From contig NZ_VEFR01000001.1 of assembly GCF_007679035.1 (NCBI RefSeq), positions 1,011,925-1,075,924 on the forward strand: a DNA stretch of 64,000 nt. The letters run 5' to 3'. A model generated the notes under the pieces. The model searched no databases and was not told the DNA's origin. It was given only the letters and a program-made list of their open reading frames with translations. The position numbers and the translations under genes are program-made. Shown here piece after piece: positions 33,810-43,032 of the stretch (position 1 is the stretch's first letter; each line of letters opens with the position of its first letter). This DNA is from Agrococcus jejuensis (lineage in GTDB: Bacteria > Actinomycetota > Actinomycetes > Actinomycetales > Microbacteriaceae).

Positions 33810-36536
33810 TCATGAGCGCAGGCGTCTCAGCACGACTGGTTTGGCCAGCGGGATCTCGACAATCTCGACGACCACGAACTCGCCAATATTCAGCCCATCT
33901 GCTTCTGCACCCCGAAGAAGACCGTCCGTTCCCGCGGGCAGCTTGACGAAGAGGCCATAGTCGGCTCGCTTACGCACTTCGCCAAGGTAGCGATCCAATG
34001 GCGACAGAACGAGGCGCGGATGAGGTCTTTCGCGGTCGGATCCCAACAACATCGCGATCTCCGCCTGAGCCTCGCGGAGCTGTGCCATGATCTCGGCACG
34101 ACGTGAGGAGAGGGCTCTGCGACGCCAGAAAGGCGCGGCTGCCGGAAGGTTCAGCAATTCCGATATCAGCTTGGTGATGGTGACTTTCGCAACTCTGTTG
34201 CGAGCGGACCGCTTTTCGTTTGTGTGCTTCCGTTGAGCTTCCGCCGTGGCACGACGCGCCCGCTCCTCTTCTACAATCTGCCTCTGTATCTGCCGCTCAC
34301 GCTCCTGGGCGGCAGCAGCCGCGCGGCGCATCTCCATCTCGCGGGTCCGCCGCAACTCGTTCGTCTCCACGACGTCGCGGACACCTGCTAGAAACCGCTC
34401 TCGCGCGGCCAGGACGTCTCGCAGGTGGCGGCTCGCCTCCGATTGCTCCCGTGCCGCCTCTTGCTGCTCGCCACGTGCGCGCGCTTGCTCTTTGACGGCC
34501 GAATCGTGCGCATCCTCAATCCATGCTTGCAACGTCGGGAGTTGCGATTGCCCCAACTGGCTGATGTACCAGCGCTCATCGTCGTGTGCATCAGCGAGCC
34601 ACTTTTCCGCAACGGATCCTCGTTCAACGGCTTTCGCCAGACGTGACTCCGCCGCTGCCAAAGTCGGTTCTGGCAACGGTTCGCCGATGGTTATTGAAGC
34701 CGTCGTGCTCGCAAATTTCTCTTTCAGCGCCTCGACCGACGCATCGATGCCGCGGACGAGATCCGATTGCGCTTGACGCGCACGACGTCGCTTCTTTGCC
34801 TGGTCAGCGCGCTTGGCCGCTTGCTTGGCGCGAACCTGACTCGCCTCGTTGCGGTCATAAAGCTCGGAGGCGACCGAAGAGGCTCGGACTACTGAATGCC
34901 TCCACTCCGCGTATGCCAGGACCTCTCGAGCAGCGAGGAGCGAACCGAGGTCATCGTCCGCCGCCTCACTCACGGCGCGAACAGCGGCCTGGACGGCCTG
35001 TGCGAACCGCTCGAGTCGGTGCGCGAACGGTCGACGAGGGTCCGGCCCGCCGAGGCTGAAGAACGACCGATCGCGAGGCGACCCGGGCTTCGAGAGGAGG
35101 GCAAATGCGGGATCCTTAAGCGCGCTAGATGACTCCGCCGCCAATCTTCGGGCCTCGTTCGCGACCGCCTCACGGATCTCGTTCTCGTCCTCCGCCGGGG
35201 TCAACGCAAGGGCGAACCGGTTCGGAAGCGACCCTTCAAAGCGCGCTCGAAGCACCGCGCGCACGTCCTCAAGAAACCAGTCTTCCGCAAGTCCAGAGAG
35301 CCCCGCCGCCTTCCGAAGGGCGATGAGAAAGCGCAAGCGTTGAAGCTCGGCGTCGTCTGGGCCGGATGCCTGAGGTCCAAGTAGGGCTGCTGACTCCAGT
35401 CGTTCCGAGCGTAGCGACGAAAGGTCGACTCCCTCTCGGGACGCCTCCGACGTCACGGTGACAATCAGCGCATCAGCCTGCGCTCGCCATCGCTCCAATT
35501 GGTAGTCGGCCTGCGCTGCGAACCTCAGCCCGGTGACTTCAGCCAGCGAGGTGAGGACATGGTCCCCCTCAACCACACCGAGCCACTCAAGCGATTCAGG
35601 GTCGCCCTCATTTGCCTGGCAAATTTGTTGAGCGATCGACTCCGCATCCAGTCGGATGCCCTGAAACTCCACGTCTCCGTCAGGATCGAGGACGCCTTGT
35701 AGTTGGATGAACTTCGAGGTCACAGTCTGAGGTGAATTCAGAATCGCGATGGCCGTTTCCATCCCTCCTGCTGCAGCCAGGAAGGTCATCGCTCGAGGGT
35801 CTACCCCCCTCTCTAGCTCCTCAACCGCAGCACGCCAATGCACGCGCATCTGTTGCGCCATCTCACTAGGCGTCTCGACGAGCTCAGGGCTCCAGCTGGG
35901 TCGGTAGAACAGCGTCGTAAGGACGTCCCGGTCGCGATTGCCGGCCGGCGACCCCCGCTGGGCCTCAACAAATCGCAGGTGAACGGAAGGACTCCCCTCG
36001 AAGTCGGCGCTCCGCACGACCTCCACTTCGACGACGACATTCGAAGAGTCGGAATCTGACTCGTGCGTACGTACGGTAAACGCGACAGACTCGACCGGGT
36101 CAGTGTCATTCCGTGACGCATCCTCGCGTTCGAGTGCTGCGCGGACTAGCGAATCGAGATCGTTGGGAACTTCGAGGAACTCCGTGATGACGTCGAGTCG
36201 GTTGCTGGTATCGGACACTGAAACCGTTCGAGCGTGGCGCTGGAAAGCGGGCTTCAACTTGACAGCGAGCTCAGGTAGCTCGACTTCCAAGCGCGGGACC
36301 AGGTCGAAAGCCCACAAGGGGGGCAGCTCCGCAGCGGGCTCGCTTCCGAACGGCGAGGCAGCGCCAGCCAGGTAGGTACGCGAACGCACAGGGGCCGACG
36401 ATCCCTTCGCAATGGTCTGGCTTGCGCGTCCCATCGAGTAGTACTTGCCGTCGTACGTTCCGCGGGCTTTCAACGATGCGATCTGCTTGCGCGTCGCTGG
36501 CTTCGACCAACGACTGGAACTTGAGCGTCGCGACAC
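33810..36536 (-). CDS. Large coiled-coil protein with a C-terminal S1-like domain, lower GC
   Basis: I do not recognise this 908-residue protein. The N-terminus has a short aromatic, basic motif (YDGKYYSMGRASQTI, about residues 28-42). The first half is mixed alpha/beta; about 550-800 is rich in Lys, Arg, Glu and Gln and predicts long coiled coils (for example RERQIQRQIVEEERARR). The last ~60 residues read like an S1/OB RNA-binding fold (YLGEVRKRADYGLFVKL, then GEFVVVEIVEI). Base composition is plainly lower than in neighbours, and AT-ending codons are common, so it looks acquired. The start is uncertain: GTG 36536 is used, with TTG 36569 and ATG 36434 as alternatives. Confidence 0.75.
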   Translation of the reverse strand: MSRRSSSSRWSKPATRKQIASLKARGTYDGKYYSMGRASQTIAKGSSAPVRSRTYLAGAASPFGSEPAAELPPLWAFDLVPRLEVELPELAVKLKPAFQRHARTVSVSDTSNRLDVITEFLEVPNDLDSLVRAALEREDASRNDTDPVESVAFTVRTHESDSDSSNVVVEVEVVRSADFEGSPSVHLRFVEAQRGSPAGNRDRDVLTTLFYRPSWSPELVETPSEMAQQMRVHWRAAVEELERGVDPRAMTFLAAAGGMETAIAILNSPQTVTSKFIQLQGVLDPDGDVEFQGIRLDAESIAQQICQANEGDPESLEWLGVVEGDHVLTSLAEVTGLRFAAQADYQLERWRAQADALIVTVTSEASREGVDLSSLRSERLESAALLGPQASGPDDAELQRLRFLIALRKAAGLSGLAEDWFLEDVRAVLRARFEGSLPNRFALALTPAEDENEIREAVANEARRLAAESSSALKDPAFALLSKPGSPRDRSFFSLGGPDPRRPFAHRLERFAQAVQAAVRAVSEAADDDLGSLLAAREVLAYAEWRHSVVRASSVASELYDRNEASQVRAKQAAKRADQAKKRRRARQAQSDLVRGIDASVEALKEKFASTTASITIGEPLPEPTLAAAESRLAKAVERGSVAEKWLADAHDDERWYISQLGQSQLPTLQAWIEDAHDSAVKEQARARGEQQEAAREQSEASRHLRDVLAARERFLAGVRDVVETNELRRTREMEMRRAAAAAQERERQIQRQIVEEERARRATAEAQRKHTNEKRSARNRVAKVTITKLISELLNLPAAAPFWRRRALSSRRAEIMAQLREAQAEIAMLLGSDRERPHPRLVLSPLDRYLGEVRKRADYGLFVKLPAGTDGLLRGAEADGLNIGEFVVVEIVEIPLAKPVVLRRLRS

Positions 36537-36768
36537 GACAATCCGTTCTCTCAACTGCGCAACCAGCAAGTCGCATTGAACGATTGGTCGCTCTTCGCTA
36601 CACGGGGATGCGTTAGGTGGATGCTAGCGAACGGAGCAGACACGCTGTTATGAGCGACGTCCGTTTCCGCACCGACGCAGGATGTTGCGAGATGCCCGGT
36701 CCCGGGATCACTGCGCGCTCGACCCGGACGCCGTGTGAAGCTGGCTCCAAAAGGAAGGGAGAACGAGA

Positions 36769-36796
36769 GAAGCGCCACCCTTCCGGGTGACGCTTC
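36769..36796 (-). terminator. Terminator of tRNA-Gln
   Basis: GAAGCGCCACCC (36769-36780) pairs with GGGTGACGCTTC (36785-36796), with one G-T-type mismatch, around TTCC. On the minus strand it directly follows the tRNA and is trailed by a pyrimidine-rich run with TTTT. The 36570-36768 stretch otherwise shows no gene. Confidence 0.75.
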
Positions 36797-36801
36797 GCTT
36801 G

Positions 36802-36873
36802 CTGGGGTACCTGGACTCGAACCAAGAACAACGGAACCAGAAACCGCCGTGTTGCCAATTACACCATACCCCA
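36802..36873 (-). tRNA. tRNA-Gln (anticodon CTG)
   Basis: A 72-nt cloverleaf. The acceptor stem TGGGGTA pairs with TACCCCA, the D stem is GTGT/ACAC, and the T arm has GGTTCGAGTCC. The anticodon CTG is read from CAG at 36838-36840 on the plus strand, in loop TTCTGGT. The discriminator is G. CCA is not fully encoded. The 3' end points toward the low-GC insert at 33810-36536. Confidence 0.93.
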
Positions 36874-36951
36874 ATGGCCCTCGGGCCAGTGATCGAGCAT
36901 AGCCGACCCACGGCCCTCGCGCGAATCGGCGCCGACGCCGCGTGGCGCGCG

Positions 36952-37677
36952 TCAGCCGACCTCGAACACGGTCGTCAACGTGCACGCGCCCTCGGCGGTG
37001 CACTCGATGCGGCCCGAGGTCGTCATCCCGAACGCGTCGCTGCCGTCCACCTGCACGAGCGTGGTCTCCCCCGTGCGCACACCCTCCGCGACCGCCGACG
37101 CAGCGGCATCCGCCAGTCGATCCGACCAGCGCCAGTCGAGCATCTGCGCGAGCACGTCGACCCGCTGCATGAGGCGCGTGAAGTCGCCGAATCCCAGCGC
37201 GTCCTCCGTCACCTCGAGCCGCACCCAGTCGCCGCGCTCGGTGGTCGCCGTGATGCTCGACGCCCACGCCTCCACGCCGCCCGCCGGCCCCACGACGGTC
37301 GTCTGGATGCCGCCGGCCGACGGCTCGAGCACGACGGTCGCGTTCTCCTGCATGCCGAGCTCGGATGCGGGCTGCGGCAGGTGCAGAAGGTTGAACGATG
37401 CTTGGCTGTGCAGCTGCGCGTAGGCTATGCCCGCCGGCGTCATCTGGGTCTGCCCCAGCCGCGACACCTCGGCGAGCGACGGTGGCGCCGACGCCTCCTG
37501 CAGCGCATGGCTCGCGAGGATGCTCGTCACGATCGGCGTCGCCGCCACGAGCAGCAGCCCGACGCCGATCGACACCCACCGCACGACGAACCGCCGGCGT
37601 GTGCGCCGTTCGGGTGCCGACAGGCCGCGCCGCTCCTCCGCCACGACAGGTGGCCGAGGAGGCGCGAGCACGGTCAT
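36952..37677 (-). CDS. Membrane-anchored hypothetical protein, paralogue of the upstream gene
   Basis: A 241-residue protein with a basic, Pro-rich cytoplasmic N-terminus, one transmembrane helix (about residues 33-52) and an extracytoplasmic domain. It shares motifs in the same order with the upstream gene: AYAQ..SFNL..LP near 88-101, ELGM near 106, a GGIQTTVVG-type strand, and a closing double-Cys turn (ECTAEGACTLTTVFE). The two arose by tandem duplication. I recognise no family. Its ATG overlaps the upstream stop. Confidence 0.75.
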   Translation of the reverse strand: MTVLAPPRPPVVAEERRGLSAPERRTRRRFVVRWVSIGVGLLLVAATPIVTSILASHALQEASAPPSLAEVSRLGQTQMTPAGIAYAQLHSQASFNLLHLPQPASELGMQENATVVLEPSAGGIQTTVVGPAGGVEAWASSITATTERGDWVRLEVTEDALGFGDFTRLMQRVDVLAQMLDWRWSDRLADAAASAVAEGVRTGETTLVQVDGSDAFGMTTSGRIECTAEGACTLTTVFEVG

Positions 37678-38429
37678 GACCCCGTCGCCACCTCGGTCGG
37701 CTCGAGCACGTAGGTGAGGCTGCAGCTGCCGCCGCCGTCGCACGCGACCTCGGCGCCGACGGGGATGCCCATGGCCGTGCCCGCGTCGAAGGTCGTGTCG
37801 TAGGGCTCGCCGTCGCGCACCGCGGCGCCGACCTCGTCCTCGAGCGTGGCCTGCATCTCGGGGGTGAACGCCCAGCCGAACTGGGTCGTGCCGTCCTGCA
37901 TCGCGCGCACGATGGCCGGGAACTCCGCCCAGCCGAACGTGTCGAGCTCGGCGGCGATGCTCGTCACGACGCCACCCTCGGTCGTCACCGTCATCTGCCG
38001 CATGAGCGAGCGGAAGTAGCCCTCGTCATCGATGCCGCCGCCGCGACCGACGAAGAACGTGGTCTGGATGAGGCCGATGCTGCTCGACGCGACGACCGAC
38101 TCGTCGTCGGCCATGCCCACCTCGTCTGCCGTGAGTGGCAGGTCCGAGAGGTTGAACGACGCCGTCTGCCGCTGCGCGATGTACGCGAGCCCCGCATCCG
38201 TCATCTGCGACGTGTTGTCGGCCGAGATCTCGTCGGCGGTCGGCGGACGATCCTCGGTGATGCCGCTGTTCATGAGCAGCACCGTGGTCAGGACGACGCC
38301 CACGATCACGACCAGCGCGACGATCGGGAAGATCCAGCGGCGGATGCGGGCGCGGCGCGCCTTGCGCTCCTGCGGACTCAGCGCGCCGTCGCTCGAGGCG
38401 TTCGTCTCGCGCTCGTCCAGCAGAGTCAT
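37674..38429 (-). CDS. Membrane-anchored hypothetical protein, paralogue of the downstream gene
   Basis: A 251-residue protein with the same plan as its neighbour: acidic/basic cytoplasmic start, one membrane helix (about residues 33-54) and an external domain with AYIAQRQTASFNLSDLP, VGMADDE, LIQTTFFVG and a final CDGGGSCSLTYVLEP Cys pair that could form a disulfide. A GAGGTG ribosome site lies before the ATG, and TACCGT (38454-38459, minus) may be the -10. Function unknown. Confidence 0.75.
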   Translation of the reverse strand: MTLLDERETNASSDGALSPQERKARRARIRRWIFPIVALVVIVGVVLTTVLLMNSGITEDRPPTADEISADNTSQMTDAGLAYIAQRQTASFNLSDLPLTADEVGMADDESVVASSSIGLIQTTFFVGRGGGIDDEGYFRSLMRQMTVTTEGGVVTSIAAELDTFGWAEFPAIVRAMQDGTTQFGWAFTPEMQATLEDEVGAAVRDGEPYDTTFDAGTAMGIPVGAEVACDGGGSCSLTYVLEPTEVATGS

Positions 38430-38536
38430 CGCCGCACCTCCCCAGCGCTGCCAACGGTACCAGCGACACCTGCGCGCCGCCTGGGGCGGATAGGCTGCCG
38501 ACGCCCGCGCCAGCATCGAGACCGGCGGAGTCCCCG

Positions 38537-40555
38537 ATGGCCCAGACCCTGCCGCATGCCCGCAGACGCGCGGACGTGCAAGGCCTGCGCGCCATCGCAT
38601 CGCTGCTCGTCGCCGCCTACCACGTGTGGCCCGGCGCGGTCTCGGGCGGCGTCGACGTGTTCTTCGTCATCACGGGCTTCCTCGTCGTGCCCGGCGTCGT
38701 CGACGCCATCGCCCACCGCGGGCCGCGCGCGGCCGCGCGCGCCATCGGCCGCACGCTGTCGCGCCAGCTGCCGATGGGCGGCATCGTGCTCGCGGCCGTG
38801 ACGGTCGCGGTGCTCGTCGCGTGGCCCGCCTACGTGCATCGCCGCATCCTCGTCGACGTGGTCGCGTCGGCGACGTGGTGGGAGAACTGGCTGCTCGTCG
38901 ACCGATCCACGAGCTACCTCGACGCCGGCATCATCCCCTCCCCCGTGCAGCACTTCTGGGCGACGTCGGTGCACGTGCAGGTCGTCGTCGTGCTCGTGCT
39001 GCTCGTGCTGGCCGCGACGCTGCTCGGCCGCCGGCTCGCCCAGCCGCGCCTGCCGCTGATCGTGCTCGCCGCGGCGACGGTGCTGTCGTTCTGGTGGGCG
39101 CTGCTGCACGTGCTCGCCGAACCCGATGCGGCCTACTTCGACAGCGCCGCACGACTGTGGGAGTTCGGCGTCGGCGCGCTCGCGGGCATCGGTGCGACCC
39201 GCATCCGACCGACCGCGGGCGCACGCACGATGCTCGGGGTCGCGGGGCTCGTGCTCGTGCTCGCCGCCGGCCAACTGTCGCGCTTCGGCGACCACCCCGG
39301 CGTCGTGACGCTCGTGCCCGTCGCCGGCGCCGTCGCGCTGCTCGTCGCCGGCACCGCCCCCGGCGGCATCGCGACCCGGATGCTGACGTGGCGTCCGCTC
39401 GTCGCGATCGGCGGGCTCTCGTGGGGCCTGTACCTGTGGTGCTGGCCCCTGCTCATGGCCTACCGCCTCGTCGCGCCCGAACGTGCCGCGACGCATCCGA
39501 TCGTCGACGGCCTGCTGCTCATCGTCGCGGCCGGTGCGCTGTCGTGGGCGTCGGGCCGCCTCATCGCGGCCCTCGATCGCGCCGCCAGGTGGCGACCGTC
39601 GCGGCTCGCGCTGCCGCTCGTGGCCACCGGTGCCGTCGTGCTCGCGGCGACGGCGGGCACGCTGCCCACGACCCCGCCCACGATCGGCTCGATCGCGAGC
39701 GTGCAGCAGGCGCAGGCGCAGATCGAGGCGACGATCGCCGCCTCCGACTACGCGGGCACCGAATGGCTCGGCGAGGCCGCGCAGGCGCCCGAGTGGGTCG
39801 AGGACGACTGCCTCGACGTCGGAGACGACCGCGTCGATCGCTGCATCTACGGACCCGAGGATGCAGCGCTCGAGATCGCGGTGGTCGGCGACTCGCACGC
39901 CGTGTCGTGGCTGCCCGGCCTGCGCGCCGGCCTGCCCGACGCCCGCATCCAGGTGCTCACGCGCGGCATGTGCACGTTCTCGACCGTGACGACGCTCGGG
40001 GATCCCGACCACTGGCGGATGTGCCAGGACCACGCCGACTGGGCGACCGACCGCATCCTCGCCGACGAGCCCGACCTCGTGATCGTGGCCAACGGCCAGC
40101 ACAGCCTGAGCGGCGCGACCGACGACGGCGTCGAGGTGCTCGAGCCGTCCGTCACCCTCGAGCGCCTGGCAGCGGGCACCGTCGAGCGGCTCGCGCCCGT
40201 CACCGACGCCGGCGTGCCCGTGCTGTGGCTCGACGGCGCTCCACCGAACTCCGCGTACGCGTCGTGCGCCGTGCCCTTCGCGATCGAGTCGATCGATGCA
40301 CGCTGCACCGTCGACCGCGTCGAGCTCATGGCGGCGCGAGTCGTCGCCTTCACGGCGGCTGCGGCCGACGTGCCCGCCATCCGCGTCGCCGACCAGACCG
40401 GGTGGTGGTGCTCGCTCGAGAGCGGCCTCTGCCCCGTCACGATCGACGGCATGCTCGTGACCGCCGACGGCAACCACCTGTCCTGGATGCTGTCCACCGC
40501 GTACGGACCGCTGCTCGCGAGCGAGGTCGCGGCAGCGCTGCAGCGGCGCGGCTAG
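38537..40555 (+). CDS. OafA-type acyltransferase with SGNH domain
   Basis: A 672-residue membrane O-acyltransferase. Residues ~10-385 form the acyltransferase 3 domain with about ten helices, opening with VQGLRAIASLLVAAYHVWP and GVDVFFVITGFLV. Residues ~440-670 are an extracytoplasmic SGNH hydrolase-like domain: the GDSH serine motif (VVGDSHAVSWLPG, near 455) and a closing DGNHLSW that supplies Asp and His. Such proteins move acetyl groups onto cell-wall sugars or polysaccharides. A TAGGCT box (38491-38496) and a GGAG site precede the ATG. Confidence 0.9.
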   Translation: MAQTLPHARRRADVQGLRAIASLLVAAYHVWPGAVSGGVDVFFVITGFLVVPGVVDAIAHRGPRAAARAIGRTLSRQLPMGGIVLAAVTVAVLVAWPAYVHRRILVDVVASATWWENWLLVDRSTSYLDAGIIPSPVQHFWATSVHVQVVVVLVLLVLAATLLGRRLAQPRLPLIVLAAATVLSFWWALLHVLAEPDAAYFDSAARLWEFGVGALAGIGATRIRPTAGARTMLGVAGLVLVLAAGQLSRFGDHPGVVTLVPVAGAVALLVAGTAPGGIATRMLTWRPLVAIGGLSWGLYLWCWPLLMAYRLVAPERAATHPIVDGLLLIVAAGALSWASGRLIAALDRAARWRPSRLALPLVATGAVVLAATAGTLPTTPPTIGSIASVQQAQAQIEATIAASDYAGTEWLGEAAQAPEWVEDDCLDVGDDRVDRCIYGPEDAALEIAVVGDSHAVSWLPGLRAGLPDARIQVLTRGMCTFSTVTTLGDPDHWRMCQDHADWATDRILADEPDLVIVANGQHSLSGATDDGVEVLEPSVTLERLAAGTVERLAPVTDAGVPVLWLDGAPPNSAYASCAVPFAIESIDARCTVDRVELMAARVVAFTAAAADVPAIRVADQTGWWCSLESGLCPVTIDGMLVTADGNHLSWMLSTAYGPLLASEVAAALQRRG

Positions 40556-40576
40556 CGCCCGGGCGAGCGTGCGCGG

Positions 40577-41488
40577 CTAGCGTCCGGCGGCGATGAGGTC
40601 GCGGTTGATGACCGACGACGCGATCGTGCCCTCGCCCGCCGCGACGGCGAGCTGGCGGAATCCGGGCGTGATGTCGCCGGCCGCGTAGATGCCGGCGACG
40701 CTCGTGCGCTGCGAGCCGTCGACCACGACGAGGCCCTCGTCGTCGCGCTCGAGGCCGAGCAGGTCCGCGAAGCCGATGCTCGCGTGCCACCGCGGGCGCA
40801 CGAAGCCCGCCGTGCGCGTCGAGCGGCGACCGTCGTCGAGCACGATCGCCTGCATCCCCTCGCGGTCGCCCTCGATCGCCGCGATGGGCGTGCGCTCCAC
40901 GGGGATGCCGAGGGCGGCGAGGCGCGCCTCGTCGTCGGCCGAGACGTCGCCGACGCCGTTCGTGAACACGACGAGGTCGTCGGTGTGCCTGCGGATGACG
41001 AGCGCACGCTCGGCGAGGTCGTCGGTCTCGCCGATGAGCGCGAGCGCCTGGCCGCGCTTGTCGTAGCCGTCGCAGTCCATGCACGAGTGCAGGCTCGTGC
41101 CGTACCAGGGGCGCACCATCGACGGCAGCGGCAGCGCCTCGGTGAGACCCGTCGCGACGAGCACCGCGGGGCTGTGCACCTCGGTCTGCTCATCGCTGCC
41201 CGGCCGCTTCGCCACGGTCACGAAGCCCCCGGGCACCGGCGAGATCGAGTGCACGATCGTGCGCTCGTACGTCACGGTCGGATAGGCGAGCACCTCGTCG
41301 CGGCCGAGGGTGCGCAGCTCGAGCGGCGAGATGCCGTCGCGGCTCAGGAAGCCGTGGCTCACGAGCGTCGCGGCGTGCCGCGGACGGTTGGAGTCGAGCA
41401 GCACGACGCGGCGCTGGGCGCGCGCGAGGTTGAGCGACGCCGCGAGCCCCGCGGGCCCGGCGCCGATCACGACGACGTCGACGTCCAC
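40577..41488 (-). CDS. Thioredoxin reductase-like NAD(P)/FAD-dependent oxidoreductase
   Basis: A 303-residue flavoprotein. The FAD motif GAGPAGLAASLNLA is at residues 9-22, the redox pair is CMDC (Cys136, Cys139) and the final FAD site is GIYAAGDIT near 276. It has the low-molecular-weight thioredoxin reductase plan, but the active site reads CMDC rather than CATC, and no thioredoxin gene is adjacent. It may reduce another disulfide partner. GTG start, 2 nt from the gltX stop, so probably co-transcribed. Confidence 0.88.
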   Translation of the reverse strand: MDVDVVVIGAGPAGLAASLNLARAQRRVVLLDSNRPRHAATLVSHGFLSRDGISPLELRTLGRDEVLAYPTVTYERTIVHSISPVPGGFVTVAKRPGSDEQTEVHSPAVLVATGLTEALPLPSMVRPWYGTSLHSCMDCDGYDKRGQALALIGETDDLAERALVIRRHTDDLVVFTNGVGDVSADDEARLAALGIPVERTPIAAIEGDREGMQAIVLDDGRRSTRTAGFVRPRWHASIGFADLLGLERDDEGLVVVDGSQRTSVAGIYAAGDITPGFRQLAVAAGEGTIASSVINRDLIAAGR

Positions 41489-41490
41489 GC

Positions 41491-42984
41491 TCAGATGCGA
41501 CCCATGAGGCGCTGCAGGCGCGCGACGGTCTCGTCGCGGCCGAGCAGCACCATCGACTCGAACAGCGGCGGCGAGATGCGGCGACCCGACAGGGCCACGC
41601 GCAGCGGCGCGAACGCGAGGCGCGGCTTGAGGCCGAGGCCGTCGATGAGCACCTCGCGCAGCACGCGCTCGACGTCCTCGATCGTGAACGGCACCGCCTC
41701 GTCGGCGAGCGCAGCGGATGCGGCGGCGAGCGTCGCGTGCGCGTCGTCGCGCAGCGAGCCCAGCGCGTCCTCCTCGTAGTGCACCTCGTCGGTGGTGAGG
41801 AAGAGGAAGCGCAGCATGCCGTCGGCCTCGCCGAGCAGCTGCATGCGCTCCTGCACGAGCGGTGCGGCCTCGGCGAGCAGCGCGAGCTCGGCCTCGGTCG
41901 GCGGCGTCGAGAGCGCGTCGCCGAGGTAGGGCACGAGGCGCTGGGCGAAGTCGGCGGGGTCGAGCGCGCGCACGTGGTCGCCGTTCAGCGACTCGGCCTT
42001 CTTCGCGTCGAAGCGCGACGGGTTCGGCAGCACGTCGGCGACGTCGAACGCGGCGACGAGCTCGTCGCGCGTGAAGACGTCGCGGTCGGCCGACAGCGCC
42101 CAGCCGAGCAGCGAGAGGTAGTTGAGCAGGCCCTCGGGGATGAAGCCGGCCTCGCGCAGCAGGAACAGGTTCGACTGCGGGTCGCGCTTCGACAGCTTCT
42201 TGTTGCCCTCGCCCATCACGTAGGGCAGGTGGCCGAAGTTCGGGATGGCATCGACGACGCCGATGTCGGCGAGCGCACGGTAGAGCGCGATCTGGCGGGG
42301 CGTCGACGACAGCAGGTCCTCGCCGCGCAGCACGTGCGTGACGCCCATGAGCGCGTCGTCGACGGGGTTCACGAACGTGTACAGCGGCTGGCCGTTGGGG
42401 CGCACGACGACGAAGTCGGGCGACGAGCCCGCGGGGAAGGTGATCTCGCCGCGCACGAGGTCGTCGAACGAGAGGTCCTCGTCGGGCACGCGCAGGCGCA
42501 GGCTCGGCTGGCGGCCCTCCGCGCGGAAGGCGGCCTTCTGCTCGTCGGTGAGGTCGCGCTCGTGGTTGTCGTAGCCCTGGCGCGGGTCGCGGCCGGCGGC
42601 GCGGTTGCGCTCCTCCATCTCCTCCGCGGTCGCGTACGACTCGTAGAGGTGGCCGGCCTCGACCAGACGGTCGATGATGCCGCGATAGATGTCGCCGCGC
42701 TGCGACTGGCGGTACGGCTCATGCGGTCCGCCGGTCTCGACGCCCTCGTCCCAGTCGATGCCGAGCCAGCGCATCGCGTCGAGCAGCTGCTCGTACGACT
42801 CCTGGCTGTCGCGGGCCGCGTCGGTGTCCTCGATGCGGAACACCAGCCTGCCGCCGGTGTGCCGCGCGTACGCCCAGTTGAACAGGGCGGTGCGGATGAG
42901 GCCGACATGCGGGGTGCCGGTCGGAGAGGGGCAGAAGCGGACGCGCACGTCGGCGCCCGTGGCAGTGGAGAAGGGGACGCTCAT
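41491..42984 (-). CDS. gltX: Glutamate--tRNA ligase
   Basis: A class I aminoacyl-tRNA synthetase of 497 residues that charges tRNA-Glu (and possibly tRNA-Gln in organisms using the amidotransferase route). The N-terminal signature is [11 protein letters not shown] (HIGH region, about residues 19-29), with [13 protein letters not shown] near 50 and the KMSKS-type KLSKR near 250. Length is normal. A TAGGAT box (42995-43000, minus) lies 10 nt before the ATG. Confidence 0.97.
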   Translation of the reverse strand: MSVPFSTATGADVRVRFCPSPTGTPHVGLIRTALFNWAYARHTGGRLVFRIEDTDAARDSQESYEQLLDAMRWLGIDWDEGVETGGPHEPYRQSQRGDIYRGIIDRLVEAGHLYESYATAEEMEERNRAAGRDPRQGYDNHERDLTDEQKAAFRAEGRQPSLRLRVPDEDLSFDDLVRGEITFPAGSSPDFVVVRPNGQPLYTFVNPVDDALMGVTHVLRGEDLLSSTPRQIALYRALADIGVVDAIPNFGHLPYVMGEGNKKLSKRDPQSNLFLLREAGFIPEGLLNYLSLLGWALSADRDVFTRDELVAAFDVADVLPNPSRFDAKKAESLNGDHVRALDPADFAQRLVPYLGDALSTPPTEAELALLAEAAPLVQERMQLLGEADGMLRFLFLTTDEVHYEEDALGSLRDDAHATLAAASAALADEAVPFTIEDVERVLREVLIDGLGLKPRLAFAPLRVALSGRRISPPLFESMVLLGRDETVARLQRLMGRI

Positions 42985-43032
42985 GGCGAGTCCCATCCTA
43001 GGCGGCGGCCGTGCCGCGGCAGCCATGCCTCC

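Noticed and set aside
36570..36768. Small genes between the insert and the tRNA terminator
   Set aside because: The short open frames there have no ribosome site, no TAnnnT box at the right distance and no recognisable product.
33748..36801. Complete integrative element at tRNA-Gln
   Set aside because: There is no integrase or excisionase, and I could not find a copy of the tRNA 3' end at the far side near 33750; only the GC shift and position remain.
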